This document shows, in pieces, positions 60,955-64,000 of a stretch of 64,000 bases of DNA. The position numbers and the translations under genes are program-made. Source of the DNA: Vreelandella profundi (GTDB lineage: Bacteria; Pseudomonadota; Gammaproteobacteria; Pseudomonadales; Halomonadaceae); NCBI RefSeq assembly GCF_019722725.1, contig NZ_CP077941.1, positions 434,001 to 498,000 on the forward strand, given 5' to 3'. The notes beneath the pieces are model-generated. The model made no database searches. It saw only the letters and a program-made list of their open reading frames with translations, and had not been told where the DNA came from. Numbering within the stretch: the stretch's first letter is position 1; each line of letters opens with the position of its first letter.

Positions 60955-62181
60955 TTACTCCCAGGCGGGAAAAGGGTCGGGCAGCTGCTTCCATGCCGCC
61001 ATGCCTTCCAGCAGTTCTGCCTCGCTTAGCAGGCAGGCATCCAGCGCTTCACGCATTTGGGTTTGATCCAGATTCTGGCCGATAAACACCAGCTCCTGGC
61101 GCATATCGCCAAACGGCTCCTGCCATTTCTCCATAATGAAGTGTCGCGTCTCAGGATCTTCCGGCCAGCTGGCTTCCGGTATGGCTTTCCAAAACATGCC
61201 GGCGGGGCCGTGGTGAGCGATGCCGCCCGCCTGGCTCCACTGACCGGCGGCCTGAGGGCGGGTGGCGAGCCAGAAAAAGCCTTTCGAGCGTAACAGCCCT
61301 TTGCCGAACCACTCTTGGTTGAGCAGGTCGTGGAATTTCTGAGGATGGAAAGGGCGGCGAGCGTGATAGGCAAAGCTGCCAATTCCGTATTCTTCGGTTT
61401 CTGGCACGTGCTCGCCGCGCATTTCTTTTAGCCAACCGGGTGCTAATTGAGCACGTTCAAAGTTGAATTTTCCGGTGTTGAGCACTTTATCTAGCGGTAC
61501 CCCACCTTGGGTGATGGGCACCAACTCGGCATCAGGGTTTAACGAACGCAGTATGGCCTTTAAGGCTTGCAGCTCTCGATCGCTAATCAGATCGGTCTTG
61601 CTGATCAGCAGTACATCGCAGAACTCGATTTGATCGACCAGCAGATCCGCGACGTTGCGATCGTCGTCTTCGCCCAGGCTTTCGCCGGCATCAGCCAGGC
61701 TTTGCGCTTCGCGATACTGCTCAAGAAAATTAGCACCATCCACTACTGTGACCAGCGTATCCAGCCGCGCAACGTGGGAAAGGCTCTGGCCGCTTTCATC
61801 TTCAAAGGTAAAGGTTTCCGCCACGGGCAGCGGCTCGGAAACACCGGTGGATTCGATGACCAAGTAATCAAACCTGCCTTCCTTTGCCAGTTGGCTGACC
61901 TCTTCAAGAAGATCTTCACGAAGGGTGCAGCAAATGCAGCCATTGCTCATCTCCACCAAGCGCTCTTCAGAGCGGTTCAAGGCAACGTCGCCATCCAGCG
62001 TTGATTCACCCGGGCCGCCGCGCACCAGCGCCGCATCGATATTCACCTCGCTCATATCGTTGACGATCACCGCCACGCGGCGGCCTTCACGGTTAGCCAA
62101 AATATGGTTCAGTACGGTGGTTTTACCGGCGCCCAGAAAGCCGGAGAGCACGGTGACGGGTAAGAGGGAGAGTGCGGTCAT
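60955..62181 (-). CDS. zigA: COG0523 zinc metallochaperone GTPase, ZigA-like
   Basis: A 408-residue CobW/COG0523 G3E GTPase. It has Walker [19 protein letters not shown], the Cys-rich metal motif [19 protein letters not shown], the [15 protein letters not shown] switch, SKTDLIS (GTP-binding) and a C-terminal CobW_C domain ending in [11 protein letters not shown]. Such proteins transfer zinc to client enzymes when zinc is scarce; the N-terminal stretch through [11 protein letters not shown] matches the ZigA group best. The Zur-like site upstream (62207-62226) supports zinc control. Client proteins are not known here. Confidence 0.9.
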   Translation of the reverse strand: MTALSLLPVTVLSGFLGAGKTTVLNHILANREGRRVAVIVNDMSEVNIDAALVRGGPGESTLDGDVALNRSEERLVEMSNGCICCTLREDLLEEVSQLAKEGRFDYLVIESTGVSEPLPVAETFTFEDESGQSLSHVARLDTLVTVVDGANFLEQYREAQSLADAGESLGEDDDRNVADLLVDQIEFCDVLLISKTDLISDRELQALKAILRSLNPDAELVPITQGGVPLDKVLNTGKFNFERAQLAPGWLKEMRGEHVPETEEYGIGSFAYHARRPFHPQKFHDLLNQEWFGKGLLRSKGFFWLATRPQAAGQWSQAGGIAHHGPAGMFWKAIPEASWPEDPETRHFIMEKWQEPFGDMRQELVFIGQNLDQTQMREALDACLLSEAELLEGMAAWKQLPDPFPAWE

Positions 62182-62206
62182 TGCTAGGTCATCTCTAAAC
62201 GGTTTG

Positions 62207-62226
62207 TGTTATGTGATAATATAACA
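62207..62226 (-). promoter_or_regulatory. Zur-like palindromic operator upstream of zigA
   Basis: TGTTATGTGATAATATAACA is an 8-of-10 imperfect palindrome with TGTTAT/ATAACA arms, close to the gammaproteobacterial Zur consensus (GTTATANTATAAC). It starts 26 bp upstream of the zigA ATG. The arrangement fits repression by zinc-loaded Zur. The match was made by eye. Confidence 0.55.
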
Positions 62227-62295
62227 ATAAAGAGATATCTAGGGAAAGGCCTGTTTTGAAGGCGCCTGAGTTAGGTGTGTATTTGTTAAGCGTTC

Positions 62296-62571
62296 TCAGT
62301 GCTTATATTGCGTCGGACAGTAGCCTCGCAATACATCCGGCGAGCGCAACGCGATGTGCTTGGTGGCGCGGCCAGTGACGCGCTTACGCCACAGGCGAAA
62401 CGAGGCGGGTTTTAGCTGGTGGCGCATTACTTCAATCACATCGGGTTCGGCAAGGCCAAACAGCGTCTCGATCGCTTCAAACGGCGTTCTGTCTTCCCAA
62501 GCCATTTCAATCACGCGCGACTGCTCGTCATCGGGTAAGCGGCGAAAGCGTTTAACGGGAGCTTTGGGCAT
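62296..62571 (-). CDS. TIGR03643 (DUF2805) family small protein
   Basis: The 91 residues fit this family: RFRRLPDDEQSRVIEMAWEDRTPFEAIETLFGL near the N-terminus, LAEPDVIEVMRHQLKPASFRLWRKRVTGRATKH in the middle (positions ~40-72), and a C-terminal RSPDVLRGYCPTQYKH. The basic, helix-turn-helix-like sequence hints at nucleic-acid binding but its function is unknown. It sits 3 bp after the PepSY gene and is probably co-transcribed with it. Confidence 0.88.
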   Translation of the reverse strand: MPKAPVKRFRRLPDDEQSRVIEMAWEDRTPFEAIETLFGLAEPDVIEVMRHQLKPASFRLWRKRVTGRATKHIALRSPDVLRGYCPTQYKH

Positions 62572-62574
62572 TGA

Positions 62575-63969
62575 TCACCTCGGTATATTTGAATGGTGGG
62601 CATGTTTATTGCGAGCAGTGTAACGCTTTTTAAAATACCAGCGCAGCGCATCAATCACGATAAAAACCGCCAGACTTACCCCTAACACCGGCAGCGCTAA
62701 GCCTAGAGCGATAGCGACTAAGCTCACGCTGAGCTTGGCAGTGAGCGGTAGCATGAGCCAGGGTTCGGCTATGGTGGGAAAGCGCTGGCCACTCGCTGCG
62801 CGCATTCGCCGCCATGCCGTTACATAACCCAGTCCTATCAGCGTGACCAGCCCCGCGGCGATTAGCGCTAGCACTAGCTGATTGGCGATTCCAAACAGTA
62901 CCCCCATATGCAGATCAACGCCCCAGCGAGTGAGCTTGGCGGCTAAGGGGAAGGTGGCGAAATCCGTTTGATCGGTCACGGCCATGCTGCGTGGATGCAG
63001 TGCGACTTGGTCGACTTGTGTCGGCCAGCGTCGATCAATTTCTGCTACCCGCCACGCCTGGTTTTCATTTGTCGGCGGATAGAGCTGAATACGGTCGGCC
63101 GTTAAGCCGGCTGCCCGAGCGGCATTCAGCGCGCGGTCAAAATCCTCGGGCAGCAGCTGTACGCTGGTGGTAACGGGGGCTACATGGCCGTGATGCTCTG
63201 CGTGCTCATCGTGTGGCTGGCTGTCGGTGCCAATTAGCGCCGTTGAGGCACTGGGTGTGCTCCAGCCCCAGGCATTGCGCAGCTCCGAAATATTGCCGCC
63301 CGCCCACTGGGACCAGGTAAGCCCGGTTGCCGAAAAAAAGAGTAATCCTAGCGACAGGATCAGCCCTAGCATTGCATGGCGACGCCGCGTTGTCTGGCGC
63401 CCGGAAAGCGTTTTTAGCGAGCGGCGCTGCCAGGCCCACAGCAGGATGCCCCCTAGCGCGGCCAGCCAAAGCCACGAGGCGGCCAGCTCACTGTAAAGAC
63501 GGCCAACATCGCCCATTAATAGCTGGCGATGAAAGTGATCAATAGCGGTGCGTAACGGTAAAATGCCGCTGGTGCCGTAAACCGTTGTGTCACCCGTGAC
63601 GGCCAGCGAAATAGGGTCAACAAAGATCGCACGATGTTCCGAGGGGCCAAGGTCAGGCGCGTTAAACATCAGCCGAGTAGTATCGCCGAGCTGTGGTGCG
63701 GGGCGCACGGCGCTTGGCAGTGTCGAATGACCTAAGTGGCGTTGGACCGTATCAATCTGGGCGGCCAGCGGCTGAGGCTCGCCTTGGCTGACGCCATAGA
63801 GCGTGTCGTGATAAAGCCACTCTTCGAGTGGCGGGCTCAGCAGATAAGCAATCCCGGATAGCGCGGCGATGAGAATAAACGGCCCAACGAAGAGCGCAAT
63901 ATATAAGTGCAGACGACTAAGTAGCGCAAACAGTAGTTTGCCAGTGCGGACAGATGGGCGTTGTGTCAT
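62575..63969 (-). CDS. PepSY-associated transmembrane protein (PiuB-like)
   Basis: The 464 residues include an N-terminal helix with LLSRLHLYIALFVGPFILIAAL, the PepSY-TM GIAYLLSPPLEEWLYHD segment, a HFHRQLLMGDVGRLYSELAA stretch, and three further membrane helices ending in an FKKRYTARNK tail. A His-rich periplasmic segment (SQPHDEHAEHHGHVAPV, residues ~251-267) could bind metal. PiuB-type proteins are linked to siderophore reduction and iron uptake. Close spacing with TIGR03643 and zigA suggests a metal-homeostasis setting; nothing further can be assigned. Confidence 0.82.
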   Translation of the reverse strand: MTQRPSVRTGKLLFALLSRLHLYIALFVGPFILIAALSGIAYLLSPPLEEWLYHDTLYGVSQGEPQPLAAQIDTVQRHLGHSTLPSAVRPAPQLGDTTRLMFNAPDLGPSEHRAIFVDPISLAVTGDTTVYGTSGILPLRTAIDHFHRQLLMGDVGRLYSELAASWLWLAALGGILLWAWQRRSLKTLSGRQTTRRRHAMLGLILSLGLLFFSATGLTWSQWAGGNISELRNAWGWSTPSASTALIGTDSQPHDEHAEHHGHVAPVTTSVQLLPEDFDRALNAARAAGLTADRIQLYPPTNENQAWRVAEIDRRWPTQVDQVALHPRSMAVTDQTDFATFPLAAKLTRWGVDLHMGVLFGIANQLVLALIAAGLVTLIGLGYVTAWRRMRAASGQRFPTIAEPWLMLPLTAKLSVSLVAIALGLALPVLGVSLAVFIVIDALRWYFKKRYTARNKHAHHSNIPR

Positions 63970-64000
63970 GTTTTAATCCGAGCTTAATCGACTAAATAGC

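Noticed and set aside
1..64000. tRNA, rRNA or mobile-element genes
   Set aside because: Scanning by eye found no TΨC-type GGTTCGAATCC stems at gene-like positions, no rRNA blocks and no transposase or integrase frames; small RNA genes cannot be excluded.

Overview
The window looks like one contiguous chromosomal segment of a Halomonas-type gammaproteobacterium (Halomonadaceae). This rests on protein resemblance and gene order (lpxD-fabZ-lpxA-lpxB-rnhB-dnaE-accA-tilS, ppx/rho/ubiD/fre, pepA-holC-valS opposite lptF-lptG), not on a database search. No rRNA, tRNA, CRISPR array, transposase or prophage was seen.

Layout. (1) 1-10262, rightward: the end of an OmpH/Skp-like gene, then lipid A and fatty-acid genes (lpxD, fabZ, lpxA, lpxB), rnhB, dnaE, accA and tilS, several overlapping. 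Two seven-codon ORFs form an ATGA-coupled ladder into dnaE. (2) 10237-17699: ppx (leftward), a roughly 500-bp rho leader region, rho, ubiD, fre, then a DAHP synthase. The DAHP synthase is preceded by what looks like a complete transcription attenuator: a 55-codon leader peptide with a Tyr-Trp-Tyr-Trp-Phe run, a strong pause hairpin and an intrinsic terminator. A second, 52-codon small ORF with an excellent ribosome binding site lies between terminator and synthase. (3) 17768-21266: a DUF3087-like membrane protein, an MliC-type lipoprotein, a YdjM-like membrane hydrolase, gloA and a META-domain lipoprotein.

(4) 21301-30589, leftward: an accessory operon of a phosphotransferase-fold kinase, a YnjB/YnjC/YnjD ABC importer, two glycosyltransferases of the pair usually found beside radical-SAM or selenium/arsenosugar genes, a TVP38/TMEM64-FAD disulfide oxidoreductase fusion and an FAD oxidoreductase like those found with SelD. 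Neither a radical SAM gene nor selD is present here. E. coli also keeps TVP38 proteins (YdjX/YdjZ) near YnjBCD, so this is the most interesting possible uncharacterised pathway in the window. (5) 30790-41009: valS, holC and pepA separated by an MFS gene and ilvE, opposite lptF-lptG and an RDD gene. (6) 41202-42095: the iron-storage pair bfd and bfr.

(7) 42491-47218: a tripartite tricarboxylate transporter (TctC-TctB-TctA) with its GntR regulator and a 2-hydroxyacid dehydrogenase. A perfect 16-bp inverted repeat on the promoter is a likely operator. (8) 47415-52567, leftward: a peptide/nickel-type ABC importer with both permeases fused in one protein. (9) 52760-58284: cstA, sodC, truC-tcdA-DUF1653 and a persulfide-dioxygenase-like hydrolase, with five 13-bp tandem repeats before truC. 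(10) 58401-63969: recQ, a DctM (TRAP) remnant, and a leftward group with a COG0523 zinc-chaperone GTPase (ZigA-like) behind a Zur-like palindrome, a TIGR03643 protein and a PepSY membrane protein with a His-rich segment.
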